NCBI RefSeq assembly: GCF_900115345.1
Contig: NZ_FOWC01000005.1
Location: 496,001 to 560,000 of the forward strand
Origin: Amycolatopsis rubida
GTDB lineage: Bacteria > Actinomycetota > Actinomycetes > Mycobacteriales > Pseudonocardiaceae
Direction of reading: 5' to 3'
Length of the DNA: 64,000 bases
The notes under the pieces are model-generated. The model was not told where the DNA came from and made no database searches. It saw only the letters and a list, made by a program, of their open reading frames with translations. Of the stretch, positions 15,800 to 24,302 are shown one piece after another. Made by a program: the position numbers and the translations under genes. The first letter of the stretch is position 1, and each line of letters starts with the position of its first letter.

Positions 15800-16849
15800 A
15801 TGAGCTTCCCAGCATTGATTCCGGCGGCCTTCGGCGCGAAGGCCGCCGGAGCTCGTGCTGAGCGGATGCGCCAGTCTCCGCAGTACGCCGACGGCGTATT
15901 CCACAACGCCGCCGCCACTCGTGCGACGCCCTCCTCCCCCGGCGGGCTCGTGCGCGAATTCCTGTTCGGCGAGGACCGCGCCCGCCGGCGGCCGGGCGGC
16001 GCGATCCCGCTGGTCTCCTCGCCCGCCGCCTCCTCCGCCGACGGTCTTTTCCTTACCTGGTACGGACATGCGTCCACGTTGGTGGAGATCGACGGCACCC
16101 GCGTGCTGTGCGATCCGGTGTGGGGCGACCGGGTTTCGCCCGCCGCGTTCGCCGGGCCGCGGCGGCTGCACGCTCCCCCGGTTTCGCTGCGGGAGCTGGG
16201 CAGGCTGGACGCGATCGTGATCTCCCACGACCATTACGACCACCTGGACCTGCCCACCGTCCATACGTTGATTTCGCTGACCGACGCACCCTTCCTCGTC
16301 CCGCTCGGCGTCGGCGCGCATCTCGAACGGTGGCACGTCCCGGCCGCGCGGATCATCGAACTCGACTGGCACGAGGACGCTCTCGTGGCCGGGATCCGCT
16401 TCGTCGCCACGCCCGCGCAGCACTTCTCCGGCCGCGGCCTCGCGAACGACAGCACGCTGTGGGCGTCGTGGGTGATCGCCGGTCCGGAGCATCGCGTGTA
16501 CTACAGCGGCGACACCGGATATTTCGCCGGTTTCGCCGAGATCGGCGCGAAGCACGGCCCGTTCGACGCGACGCTGATCCAGGTCGGCGCGTACGCCCCG
16601 CAGTGGCCGGACATCCACATGACGCCGGAGGAAGGCGTCGCCGCCCATCTGGACGTGCGCGGCGGACTGTTGATCCCGGTGCACTGGGCGACGTTCACGC
16701 TGGCCATGCACGCCTGGTCGGATCCCGCGGACAAGGTGTGGCGGGAGGCCAGGGCCAACGACCTCCCGCTCGCGATCCCGAAACCCGGGCAGCGGATCGA
16801 CGCGGCCGCCGCGGCGCCGGTGGACGGCTGGTGGCAGACCCTGGGCTGA
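15800..16849 (+). CDS. MBL-fold metallo-hydrolase (NAPE-PLD/UlaG-like)
   Basis: A 349-residue metallo-beta-lactamase-fold enzyme starting 11 bases after the desaturase gene. After a 90-residue N-terminal region typical of NAPE-phospholipase-D-like proteins, FLTWYGHASTLVEIDGTRVLCDPVWGDR is followed by the metal motif SHDHYDHLD, then YYSGDTGY, DATLIQVGAYAP and PVHWATF. The family includes lipid phosphodiesterases and lactonases. Coupling to a desaturase suggests a lipid substrate, but this is inference. Confidence 0.82.
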   Translation: MSFPALIPAAFGAKAAGARAERMRQSPQYADGVFHNAAATRATPSSPGGLVREFLFGEDRARRRPGGAIPLVSSPAASSADGLFLTWYGHASTLVEIDGTRVLCDPVWGDRVSPAAFAGPRRLHAPPVSLRELGRLDAIVISHDHYDHLDLPTVHTLISLTDAPFLVPLGVGAHLERWHVPAARIIELDWHEDALVAGIRFVATPAQHFSGRGLANDSTLWASWVIAGPEHRVYYSGDTGYFAGFAEIGAKHGPFDATLIQVGAYAPQWPDIHMTPEEGVAAHLDVRGGLLIPVHWATFTLAMHAWSDPADKVWREARANDLPLAIPKPGQRIDAAAAAPVDGWWQTLG

Positions 16850-16850
16850 C

Positions 16851-16867
16851 GGACGGCCGCACCGTCC
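16851..16867. terminator. Short hairpin after the MBL gene
   Basis: GGACGG (16851-16856) and CCGTCC (16862-16867) form a six-base stem around CCGCA directly after the stop codon. GC-rich with no U tract, so only a possible terminator. Confidence 0.45.
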
Positions 16868-16987
16868 GCCAGCGCCCGCACCCCGCCGCGCCGGCCCGAG
16901 CGGACCCGGCCGGCGCGCTGCTGCGGGCGTCCGAACGGACCCCGCTCCGCGTGACCCGGGCCAGCGGTCCGCGCTCGTGTGGCTCCG

Positions 16988-18166
16988 CTAGACCGAGGCG
17001 CGAGAAGACCCGAACTCGATCCGGTGCCGATGCACGTCCCCGAACATCTTGTCCGGAGTCAGCACCGTCTTCATCATCAGGGGCATCAGCAGATCCCGCA
17101 TAATTCGCGCCACCGGCCCCGCCGCCTTGTCGTTGTTGATCTTCGCCGCCCGCGCGATGATCCGCTCGACCCATTCCCGCCGGGCCGCCTCGTACTGGGC
17201 GAAAGCCGTTGCCGCGTCAGGAGCGTCCCGCAACGCACGAGCCAGTTCGAGAGAGCTCTCGATCGCCTGCGACGCTCCCTGCCCGGAACTCGGCGACGTC
17301 GGATGCGCGGCGTCGCCGACCAGGACGATCCGGCCGCGATGCCACGTCCGCACCGTCGGGATGTCCTCCAGGATCCCCGGCTGGGCGACGTCCGCCGGCT
17401 TCAGCAGGGAGATGATGTCGCGCGCCGGGACGTCGTCGGCGTGCCGTTCGCGCAGCACCGAGAGCCAGTGCTCCGGCGACGCGGTCTTCGCCTCCGCCGG
17501 GTCGGCGGCGGGGACGTTGCTGAACCAGAGAATCTCGTCCGCGTCGACGAAGTAGCCGAAGAACGCCCGTTTGCCGAAGGCGAAATGCTGGTAGTTCCCG
17601 GTGACCGGCAGGCCGGGGTTGCGGATCCAGCCGCCGAGGCCGAGCAATCCGGCGTAGCGCGGAGCAGGCGCCGCCGGGTCCACAGCGGACCGGACCGCCG
17701 ACCGGATGCCGTCCGCGCCGATCAGCACGTCGCCGGTCGCGGAGGAACCGTCGGCGAAATGCGCGACCACCTGGTCCGGCTTGTTCTCGACAGACTTCAG
17801 GCGCTTGCCGAATTCGACCGCGATCCCCCGGCTCAGCGCTTCGTCCATCAGCGCGCGGTACAGCCGGTCCCGGCGCAGCAGCAGGCTCGACGGCAGGCCC
17901 GGCAGCCCGTCGAATCTGCCGGCTACCCGGCCGTTGTGGTTCTGCATCACCATTCCGGGCACCTCGATGCCGACCGCGGCCACCGCGTCGTCGGCGTCGA
18001 TCTGCCGCAAAGCGTTGCGGCCGTTGGGAGACAGCGTCAGCGCGCTGCCGACTCCGTCCGCGGCCTTCGGGTAAGCCTCGTAGACAGCGGCTTCGATTCC
18101 CGCCCGCTGCAACGCCATCGCGGTCGTCGCGCCGGCGATGCCGCCGCCGATCACCACTACGTTCAT
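16988..18166 (-). CDS. FAD-dependent aromatic/hydrophobic monooxygenase (PHBH class)
   Basis: A 392-residue single-component flavin monooxygenase. NVVVIGGGIAGATTAMALQRAG binds the ADP part of FAD, DVLIGADGIRSAVR is the conserved D-G motif, and IVLVGDAAHPTSPSSGQGAS binds FAD ribityl/phosphate. Enzymes of this class use NAD(P)H and oxygen to hydroxylate drugs, polyketides or aromatic acids. It overlaps the PadR gene (ATGA) and so is probably the gene PadR controls. The substrate is unknown; a detoxification role is plausible. Confidence 0.83.
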   Translation of the reverse strand: MNVVVIGGGIAGATTAMALQRAGIEAAVYEAYPKAADGVGSALTLSPNGRNALRQIDADDAVAAVGIEVPGMVMQNHNGRVAGRFDGLPGLPSSLLLRRDRLYRALMDEALSRGIAVEFGKRLKSVENKPDQVVAHFADGSSATGDVLIGADGIRSAVRSAVDPAAPAPRYAGLLGLGGWIRNPGLPVTGNYQHFAFGKRAFFGYFVDADEILWFSNVPAADPAEAKTASPEHWLSVLRERHADDVPARDIISLLKPADVAQPGILEDIPTVRTWHRGRIVLVGDAAHPTSPSSGQGASQAIESSLELARALRDAPDAATAFAQYEAARREWVERIIARAAKINNDKAAGPVARIMRDLLMPLMMKTVLTPDKMFGDVHRHRIEFGSSRASV

Positions 18167-18759
18167 GTTCTCCCCTTGAAATAGGTTTCCCACGCCTGCC
18201 GGTAGTCCTCCCCGGCGACCGACTCGGCGAGCCGTTCGACGAAGCCGCGCTCCGCCTCGGCCTTCGTCAGCCGGTAGTCCTCCTCGACCAGGAACCACCA
18301 GGCGAGCCCCTGCTCCCGCGCGGCGTCGATCGTCGCGCGGATTTCGCCGGCGATCGCGGCGAGCGCGGCCAGCCGCTGCCGCAGCAGCTCGCGCACCTCG
18401 TCCGCCGGCAGCACCATGAACAGCGACAACGCCGCCCCGAACAGCGGATACTCGGTGGCCGGCTCGGCGACGAGCTCGCGCATCCAGTCGAACAGCTCAA
18501 GCCGTCCGGTGGGGGTGATGGCGTAGACCGTCCGCTCCGGGCGCGCCGAATCGCGCAGCGTCTCCCGCGCCGCGATGAACCCGGCCTTCTCCAGCTGCCC
18601 GACCACCATGTACAGCGAGCTGCGGGTGTACTTGAAGTCCCGCTCCTTGCCGTACTCCACGAACCGCCGTGCCATCTCGTAGGGATGCATCGGCTCCTCG
18701 AGCAAGCCCGCCAGCACGGCCAGCCCGAGCGGGTTCCCCACCACGCGTCGCTTCACCAC
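18163..18759 (-). CDS. PadR-family transcriptional regulator
   Basis: A 198-residue repressor with the N-terminal PadR winged helix, LAVLAGLLEEPMHPYEMARRF, SSLYMVVGQLEKAGFI and RTVYAITPTGR, and a longer C-terminal dimerisation domain (residues 90-198), as in the larger PadR subfamily. Translation is coupled to the flavin monooxygenase. It starts at GTG 18759 (with an adjacent in-frame GTG). The divergent spacer holds repeats of TCGACTAT that are likely its operator. Confidence 0.85.
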   Translation of the reverse strand: MVKRRVVGNPLGLAVLAGLLEEPMHPYEMARRFVEYGKERDFKYTRSSLYMVVGQLEKAGFIAARETLRDSARPERTVYAITPTGRLELFDWMRELVAEPATEYPLFGAALSLFMVLPADEVRELLRQRLAALAAIAGEIRATIDAAREQGLAWWFLVEEDYRLTKAEAERGFVERLAESVAGEDYRQAWETYFKGRT

Positions 18760-18774
18760 AGCTCCTTAGTCAGG

Positions 18775-18811
18775 ATCGACTATACGCATAAGAATGGTCG
18801 ATGTCGACTAT
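18775..18811. promoter_or_regulatory. Repeated TCGACTAT elements, probable PadR operator
   Basis: ATCGACTAT at 18775-18783 and GTCGACTAT at 18803-18811 are direct repeats; GTCGAtgTCGAC at 18797-18808 is an inverted repeat. They lie between the PadR gene and the divergent Smr gene and could serve both promoters. Confidence 0.5.
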
Positions 18812-18835
18812 CAGTGCGTGGGGTAGGAAGGACCG

Positions 18836-19090
18836 ATGAAGCTCAAGCTCGATCTTCACGACATCTACAACCGCGGCGGGGAGATCGACCGGGCGCTGCG
18901 CGCGGTCATCGACGAGGCGGTCGCGAAGAAGGCGCCGCTCGTGGAGATCATCCCGGGCAAAGGGTCCGGGCAGCTGAAGAAGCACGTGCTGCGGTTCCTG
19001 GAGCGCAAGGACGTGAAGGCGCTCTACCACCGCGTCGAGAAGGACAAGGACAACTTCGGGCGGGTGTTCGTGCACTTCCGCTGGAAGTAG
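18836..19090 (+). CDS. Stand-alone Smr-domain protein
   Basis: An 84-residue protein consisting of one Smr (small MutS-related) domain: LKLDLHDIYNRGGEIDRALR carries the D-L-H motif, and VEIIPGKGSGQLKKHVLRFL carries the G-K-G-S-G loop. Smr domains bind or cut branched DNA or stalled-ribosome mRNA. GGAAGGA lies 4-10 bases before the ATG. It is divergent from PadR and convergent with hsaB. Confidence 0.82.
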   Translation: MKLKLDLHDIYNRGGEIDRALRAVIDEAVAKKAPLVEIIPGKGSGQLKKHVLRFLERKDVKALYHRVEKDKDNFGRVFVHFRWK

Positions 19091-19106
19091 GCCTCGTGCG
19101 CGGGAG

Positions 19107-19673
19107 TCAGAGCCAGTCGTCCGGGCGGGGCCAGGGCATCAGGGCGGTGAGCGCGTCCGGCACCGGTTCGGTGACGGTGTACTGGCCGCGGTGGAACAGC
19201 AGCGGGCGGGCGTCGGACGTCTCGCCCAGCGCGGTCACGCGGCCGACCACCACGTAGTGGTCCCCGGCCGGGTGGACCGCCTGCACTTCGCAGTCCACCC
19301 AGGTCAGGGCTCCCTCCAGCAGCGGCGCGCCCGACGGGGCGGGCCGCCAGGACACTCCGGAGAACTTGTCGCCGCCGCGGCGGCCGAACTCGGCGCAGAC
19401 CGCCTGCTGGTCTTCGGCGAGCACGTTCACCGCGAACGTGCCCGCCGCGGCCAGCGCGGGCCAGGTGCGCGACGTCCGGGCGACGCAGAACAGCACCAGC
19501 GGCGGGTCCAGCGACAACGCGGCGAAGGACTGGCAGGCGAACCCCACCGGTCCGGTCGGCGCGACAGCCGAGGAATCCTCGACGTAGCCGGTCACCACGG
19601 TCACCCCGGTGCAGAAGTGGCCCAGCACCTCGCGAAACCGGTCCGGCACGGCGTCGGAGACGGCGGCTGTCAT
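19107..19673 (-). CDS. hsaB: Flavin reductase component of 3-HSA monooxygenase
   Basis: A 188-residue flavin reductase-like protein. FREVLGHFCTGVTVVTGY, GFACQSFAALSLDPPLVLFCV and TFAVNVLAEDQ are typical of two-component monooxygenase reductases. HsaB supplies reduced FMN to HsaA for hydroxylation of 3-HSA to the catechol 3,4-DHSA. Last gene of hsaA-hsaD-hsaC-hsaB, the same order as Rv3570c-Rv3567c; its ATG overlaps the hsaC stop. The order and family together make the assignment firm. Confidence 0.9.
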   Translation of the reverse strand: MTAAVSDAVPDRFREVLGHFCTGVTVVTGYVEDSSAVAPTGPVGFACQSFAALSLDPPLVLFCVARTSRTWPALAAAGTFAVNVLAEDQQAVCAEFGRRGGDKFSGVSWRPAPSGAPLLEGALTWVDCEVQAVHPAGDHYVVVGRVTALGETSDARPLLFHRGQYTVTEPVPDALTALMPWPRPDDWL

Positions 19674-20569
19674 TGCGCGCCCACGGAGAAGTCGTGGCCC
19701 CACAACGAAACCGCGGTGCTCTCGCGCGCGATCCAGTCCTCGTCCTCGACCTGCCTGCCCTCGCAGCCGAACTCGACGTCGAAGCCGCCCGGGGTCTTCA
19801 TGTAGAACGACAGCATCAGGTCGTTCACGTGCCGGCCGAGCGTCGCCGACATCGGGACGTTCTTGCGCTTCGCGCGGTCCAGGCACAACCCGACGTCGTC
19901 GGTCTCCTCGACCTCCACCATCAGGTGCACGATCCCGCTCGGCGTCGGCATCGGCAGGAACGCCAGGCTGTGGTGGCGCGGATTGCAGCCGAAGAACCGC
20001 AGCCACGCCGGGTCCCCGTCGGCAGGGCGGCCCACCATCTGCGGCGGCAGGCGCATCGAATCGCGGAGCCGGAAGCCCAGTACGTCCCGGTAGAACCGCA
20101 GCGCGGCCTCGTCGTCGTGGGTCGACAAAACCACGTGGCCGAGGCCCTGCTCGCCGGTCACGAACCGGTGGCCGTACGGGCTCACCACACGCCGGTGCTG
20201 CAGCGCGACCCCGTGGAACACCTCCAGGGTGTTGCCCGACGGATCGGTGAAGCTGACCATTTCCGCGACCCGGCGGTCGGCCAGCTCCTCGGGCGTGCCT
20301 TCCTTGTACGGCACCGAAGCCGCGTCGAGGCGGGCGCGGACGTCGTCCAGTTCCGCGGCGTTGGCCGCTTCCCAGCCCGCTACCGCCAAGCGGTCCTTCT
20401 CTCCCGGCACGATCACCAATCGCGCCGGGAAATCGTCCATGCGCAGGTAGAGCGCGTCCGGGTCGGTGCCCGAACCCTCCACCATGCCGAGCACCTTCAG
20501 CCCGTAGACGCGCCAGGCGTCCATGTCGGTGGCTTCGATGCGCAGATATCCCAGCGAACGGATAGCCAT
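19670..20569 (-). CDS. hsaC: Extradiol dioxygenase HsaC (iron-dependent)
   Basis: A 300-residue, two-domain type I extradiol dioxygenase. It starts MAIRSLGYLRIEATDMDAW; the catalytic C-terminal domain has the first His in GLGHVVLSTHD, the second in PRHHSLAFL and the Glu ligand in GGFDVEFGCEG. HsaC cleaves the catechol ring of 3,4-DHSA to 4,9-DSHA. ATG overlaps the hsaD stop (TGATG). Length equals that of known HsaC proteins. Confidence 0.93.
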   Translation of the reverse strand: MAIRSLGYLRIEATDMDAWRVYGLKVLGMVEGSGTDPDALYLRMDDFPARLVIVPGEKDRLAVAGWEAANAAELDDVRARLDAASVPYKEGTPEELADRRVAEMVSFTDPSGNTLEVFHGVALQHRRVVSPYGHRFVTGEQGLGHVVLSTHDDEAALRFYRDVLGFRLRDSMRLPPQMVGRPADGDPAWLRFFGCNPRHHSLAFLPMPTPSGIVHLMVEVEETDDVGLCLDRAKRKNVPMSATLGRHVNDLMLSFYMKTPGGFDVEFGCEGRQVEDEDWIARESTAVSLWGHDFSVGAQ

Positions 20570-21414
20570 CACGAACTCCCGAGGAAGTCGAGGGCGAGTC
20601 GGTTGAACTCGTCGAACTTCTCCAGCTGCGCCCAGTGCCCGCAGCCGCCGAACACGTGCAGTTGCGCACGCGGAATCGTCTTCAACGCCAGCAGGGCGCC
20701 GTCGAGCGGGTTGACCCGGTCCTCCCGGCCCCAGACGAGCAAAACCCGTTGGCGCAGGCGGTAAGCCTCGCGCCACAGCATGCCTTCCTCGAAGGAATCC
20801 GGCAGGCTGAACGACTTGCCCATCGCCCGCATCGCGGCGAGCGATTCCGGCGAACGCGCGATCTCGAAGCGTTCGTCGATCAGCTCGTCGGTGACCAGAG
20901 CCTGGTCGTGCACCATGATCCGGAGGAACGCTTCCATCCGCTCCCGGGTCGGATCCCCGGCGAACTTCGACAGCAGCCGCACGCCTTCGGTCGGGTCCGG
21001 GGCGAACAGGTTGACGCTCAACCCGCCCGCGCCCATCAGCACCAGCCGTCCCGCGCGTCCCGGATGGTTCAGCGCGAGCCGCACCGCCGCGCCCGCGCCG
21101 AGCGAATTGCCGACGAGGTGCGCTTTTTCGATGCCGAGCCGGTCCATCAGGCCGACGACCGCGTCCGAACTGTGCCGGAAGTACTGCGGGTGCTCGGCCG
21201 GCTTGCCGGACCGGCCGAACCCCGGCTGGTCGATCGCCAGCGTCCGGTAAGACTTCCCGAATACCGGCAGGTTGCGGCCGAAGTTGCTCCACGCCGAAGC
21301 ACCCGGACCGCCGCCGTGCAGCAGCAACACCGTCTCGGCGTTCTCCGCGCCGGATTCGTGGTAGTGCAGGCGGAGACCGCCCGCGGTGTCAGCATAGGAA
21401 CCTTCGGGCGCCAT
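20569..21414 (-). CDS. hsaD: Meta-cleavage product hydrolase HsaD
   Basis: A 281-residue C-C bond hydrolase. The oxyanion region is LLHGGGPGASAW, the nucleophile Ser sits in VGNSLGAGAAV (about residue 110), the Asp in WGREDRVNPLDG and the His in GGCGHWAQLEK. It hydrolyses 4,9-DSHA to 2-hydroxyhexadienoate and the HIP skeleton. It is joined to hsaA and hsaC by TGATG overlaps. Confidence 0.93.
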   Translation of the reverse strand: MAPEGSYADTAGGLRLHYHESGAENAETVLLLHGGGPGASAWSNFGRNLPVFGKSYRTLAIDQPGFGRSGKPAEHPQYFRHSSDAVVGLMDRLGIEKAHLVGNSLGAGAAVRLALNHPGRAGRLVLMGAGGLSVNLFAPDPTEGVRLLSKFAGDPTRERMEAFLRIMVHDQALVTDELIDERFEIARSPESLAAMRAMGKSFSLPDSFEEGMLWREAYRLRQRVLLVWGREDRVNPLDGALLALKTIPRAQLHVFGGCGHWAQLEKFDEFNRLALDFLGSS

Positions 21415-22583
21415 CAGACCATCGCATTCTCGACGGGCAAGCCGAACTCGCCGGTGCCGAACATGACGTACGCGCGTTCCGCGTCGTTCGCCGCGTGCAC
21501 CCGGCCCGCGTGCGCGTCGCGCCAGAAGCGCTGGATCGGCGTGCCCCGCTGCAGCGCGCGGCCGCCGGAGTTCTCGAAAAGCCGGTCGATCGCGGAGATC
21601 GCCCGCTCGGTGCCGCGCACCTGGTCCCGGCGCACCCGCAACCGCGTGCTGAACGGCAGTTTCTCGCCCTTGCGGGCCAGCTGGTACAGCTCGTCGATGT
21701 TGTGCGTCAGCTGCAGCCAGGCCGCGTCGATCTCGCTGCCCGCCTCGGCGATCCGCACCTTCGCGAACGGGTCCTCTTTGGACTGTTCGCCCGCATACGC
21801 CGCCCGCACCCGCTTGCCCTGGTGCTCCACATGCGCGTCGTAGGCGCCCTGCGCCATCCCGATGATCGGCGCGGTGATGGTGCTCGGGTGCACGGAACCG
21901 TACGGCAGCCGGTACAGCGGACCCGGGTTGACTTCCTGGCCCGGCGTCTTGCACTTCGACGTCGCCATGAAGCTCAGCGCGCGGTGCTTCGGCACGAAAA
22001 CGTCCTCGACGACGATGTCGTTGGACCCGGTGCCGCGCAGCCCGACCGTGTCCCAGACGTCCACAATGGAGTAGTCCGAGATCGGCACGAGATACGTGCA
22101 GAAGTCCACCGGTTTGCCGTCGGCGAACGCGGGCCCGCCCAGCAGCACCCACGTGCAGTGGTCGCTTCCGGAGGAGAAGCTCCATCGCCCGGACAGCCGG
22201 TAGCCGCCCTCGACGACAGTCGCCTTGCCCATCGGCGCGTACGACGAAGAAATCCGCACGTCGTGGTCCTCGCCCCACACGTCCGCCTGGGCTTGCGCGT
22301 CGAACAACGCGACGTGCCACGGGTGCACGCCGAGAATCGACGCGACCCAGCCGGTGGACCCGCAGGCGCTCGCGATGAGCTTGACCGCGGTGTAGAAGGT
22401 GACCGGGTCGGCTTCCATGCCGCCGTACGGTTTCGGTTGCAGCAGGCGGAAAAATCCGGTCTCCTGCAGCGCTTTCACTGATTCGGCGGGGACCCGGCGG
22501 GCATCCTCGGTCTCCTGCGCGCGTTCCCGCAGCACGGGAAGCAGGTCGCGCACCCCCTCGATCACGGCAGCCAGCTCGCTCAT
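21414..22583 (-). CDS. hsaA: 3-HSA hydroxylase, oxygenase component HsaA
   Basis: A 389-residue flavin-dependent monooxygenase of the acyl-CoA-dehydrogenase fold. Typical segments are ETGFFRLLQPKPYGGMEADP, GRWSFSSGSDHCTWVLLGG and SALIG-like turns around TGSNDIVVEDVFVPKHR. It hydroxylates 3-HSA with FMNH2 from HsaB. The start ATG 22583 (MSELAAVIEG) leaves 33 bases to the KstR box at 22617; the longer reading to 22613 would end just before the operator and has no family support. First gene of the hsaADCB operon. Confidence 0.92.
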   Translation of the reverse strand: MSELAAVIEGVRDLLPVLRERAQETEDARRVPAESVKALQETGFFRLLQPKPYGGMEADPVTFYTAVKLIASACGSTGWVASILGVHPWHVALFDAQAQADVWGEDHDVRISSSYAPMGKATVVEGGYRLSGRWSFSSGSDHCTWVLLGGPAFADGKPVDFCTYLVPISDYSIVDVWDTVGLRGTGSNDIVVEDVFVPKHRALSFMATSKCKTPGQEVNPGPLYRLPYGSVHPSTITAPIIGMAQGAYDAHVEHQGKRVRAAYAGEQSKEDPFAKVRIAEAGSEIDAAWLQLTHNIDELYQLARKGEKLPFSTRLRVRRDQVRGTERAISAIDRLFENSGGRALQRGTPIQRFWRDAHAGRVHAANDAERAYVMFGTGEFGLPVENAMV

Positions 22584-22615
22584 CGGCCGTCCTCTCTCGC
22601 TCGACACGCTCAAGA

Positions 22616-24202
22616 CTAGAACACGTTCTCGTTTTTGTCGACGCGGTCCGCCCCGCGCGCGCCGTGCAACCCCGCCCGGCGACCGGAAAACACGCAGTCA
22701 GCCAGCGAAAGGCCGCTCACATACGACCGGGAACAGATTCCCACCGCGGTGCGCCCGGCGGCGTACAAGCCGCGGACGCCCGCCACCGCGCCGGTGTCCT
22801 CGTCGACCACCAGACCGCCCAGCGTCAGCATCGGGCACGGGTAGCCGAGGTTGGGTTTCACCGACACGTCGATCAGGGAGTACGGCGGCGTGTCCAGCGG
22901 GCGGGCGAAGTCCGCCGGTTTGCCGGCCGGGTCGGGGCCGCGCTGGTACTCGGCATAAGTCGCCGCCAGCCCGGCCGGATCGACTCCGGCTCGCGCGGCG
23001 ACTTCTTCGATCGTCCCGGCGCTCACCCGGCCCTTGCCGAGCAGATAGCGCAGTTGCAACGTCGCGAACCATTGACCCTGTTTTCGCCCGTCGCGCCGGG
23101 CTTCGGCGACGATCGGCTCGTCGACCAGCAGCCAGCCGCGTCCGCCGTGCCCGGCGATCATGCGTTCGCCGATCGCCGCGCCGTACCGGGATTCGTCGAT
23201 GATCCGGCGGCCGTCCGCGCCCACCAGCAGCCCGCCGAGAAACGCCGACGGCGGCGTCAGGAACCGCCACGCCGACACCCGGTCCAGCTCCGCCGTGCGC
23301 CCGCCGGCCTCCACGCCCATCCGGATGCCGGAACCGTCGTCCGCGGAGGTGCCGAGATCCAGCCCGCCGCGATACGCGGGCGCGTGCTCGCGCACCATCG
23401 CCCGGTTCACGATGAAGCCGCCCGCCGCCAGCACGACGCCCCGGCGTGCGCTAATCCGAAACTCACGCGCGTGCTTGCGTTCGATCCGCTCCACCCGTTG
23501 ATGCAGCGACCGGCGCATCGCGGGCACGTAGATGCCCGGCTTCGCCGCCCAGTCCGCGAGCCGCGCGTGTCGCGCCCGCACCCACGAAGGCGCGCCCCGC
23601 AAACTGCGCGTGAGCACCCCGGTGACCGTTCCCGAGTCGTCGGCGATCAGGTTCGTCGCCTGCGTCTGCGGCAGCACCCGCACTCCGCGCTCGCGAGCCG
23701 CCGCCAGCAACTGCTTCATCAGCAGTTTCCCGGACGTGCCCGGCCCTTTGACCCGGTGTCCGCGCGGCGCGGGTTTCGCCACGTCGCGGAAGCCGCCGGA
23801 AAGTTCGCTGCCGGAGTAGTACAGATAGTGCCTATTGCTGGGATAAGACGTCTTGTAGTCGCACATGCTGCCCTCGAACGGCACGCCTTGGCGCTCCAGC
23901 CACGCCACCATGTCGACGCTTTCCTCGCAGAACCGCCGCAACGTCCGTTCCGACACGACGTCGCCGGTTTCCATCCGCAGGTACGCGTACATCGCGTCCA
24001 CGCTGTCGTCTACGCCAGCGGCGCGTTGCTGCGGCGTGCCTCCCCCGGCGTAGACCACGCCGCCGCTCACGCGACTGGCCCCGCCGCCGGAGAACCGGTC
24101 GACCAGCAGCACCTCGGCGCCCGCGTCGGCCGCTTCGATGGCCGCGCACACGCCGGCCGCGCCGGCTCCGATGATCACGACGTCCGCCCCGAGCTCGTCC
24201 AT
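22616..24202 (-). CDS. KstD-like FAD-binding dehydrogenase
   Basis: A 528-residue flavoprotein of the fumarate reductase/3-ketosteroid dehydrogenase superfamily. VVIIGAGAAGVCAAIEAADAG binds FAD, GRRIIDESRYGAAI and RGVVLAAGGFIVNR are family segments, and the C-terminus has MLTLGGLVVDEDTG and GRTAVGICSRSYVSG. It is clearly a different branch from the KstD at 24303. It may act on another ring position, such as a 5-alpha-steroid delta4-dehydrogenase, or on a different oxosteroid; this is inference from context. It has its own KstR box 19 bases upstream, and its last codons are the hsaA operator. Confidence 0.78.
   Translation of the reverse strand: MDELGADVVIIGAGAAGVCAAIEAADAGAEVLLVDRFSGGGASRVSGGVVYAGGGTPQQRAAGVDDSVDAMYAYLRMETGDVVSERTLRRFCEESVDMVAWLERQGVPFEGSMCDYKTSYPSNRHYLYYSGSELSGGFRDVAKPAPRGHRVKGPGTSGKLLMKQLLAAARERGVRVLPQTQATNLIADDSGTVTGVLTRSLRGAPSWVRARHARLADWAAKPGIYVPAMRRSLHQRVERIERKHAREFRISARRGVVLAAGGFIVNRAMVREHAPAYRGGLDLGTSADDGSGIRMGVEAGGRTAELDRVSAWRFLTPPSAFLGGLLVGADGRRIIDESRYGAAIGERMIAGHGGRGWLLVDEPIVAEARRDGRKQGQWFATLQLRYLLGKGRVSAGTIEEVAARAGVDPAGLAATYAEYQRGPDPAGKPADFARPLDTPPYSLIDVSVKPNLGYPCPMLTLGGLVVDEDTGAVAGVRGLYAAGRTAVGICSRSYVSGLSLADCVFSGRRAGLHGARGADRVDKNENVF
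22617..22630. promoter_or_regulatory. KstR operator for hsaADCB, inside a coding end
   Basis: TAGAACACGTTCTC matches TnnAACnnGTTnnA except the last base. It overlaps the stop codon and last codons (Glu-Asn-Val-Phe-stop) of the KstD-like gene on the same strand, so the hsaA promoter lies in that gene's 3' end. Confidence 0.8.
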
Positions 24203-24220
24203 AGTCCGCCACCCTAGAAC

Positions 24221-24234
24221 TGGAACACGTTCTC
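24221..24234. promoter_or_regulatory. KstR operator between divergent KstD genes
   Basis: TGGAACACGTTCTC matches the consensus except the last base and lies 19 bases upstream of the minus-strand KstD-like start. Confidence 0.8.
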
Positions 24235-24277
24235 GTCTATGGTGACGGAAGTGGCCCCGAGCAGGCCAGCTTTAGCC

Positions 24278-24291
24278 GATAACACGTTGCA
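24278..24291. promoter_or_regulatory. Second KstR-like box, upstream of kstD
   Basis: GATAACACGTTGCA keeps the AACnnGTTnnA core and differs only at the first base. It ends 11 bases before the kstD ATG. Confidence 0.6.
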
Positions 24292-24302
24292 TGTGAGGTG
24301 GC

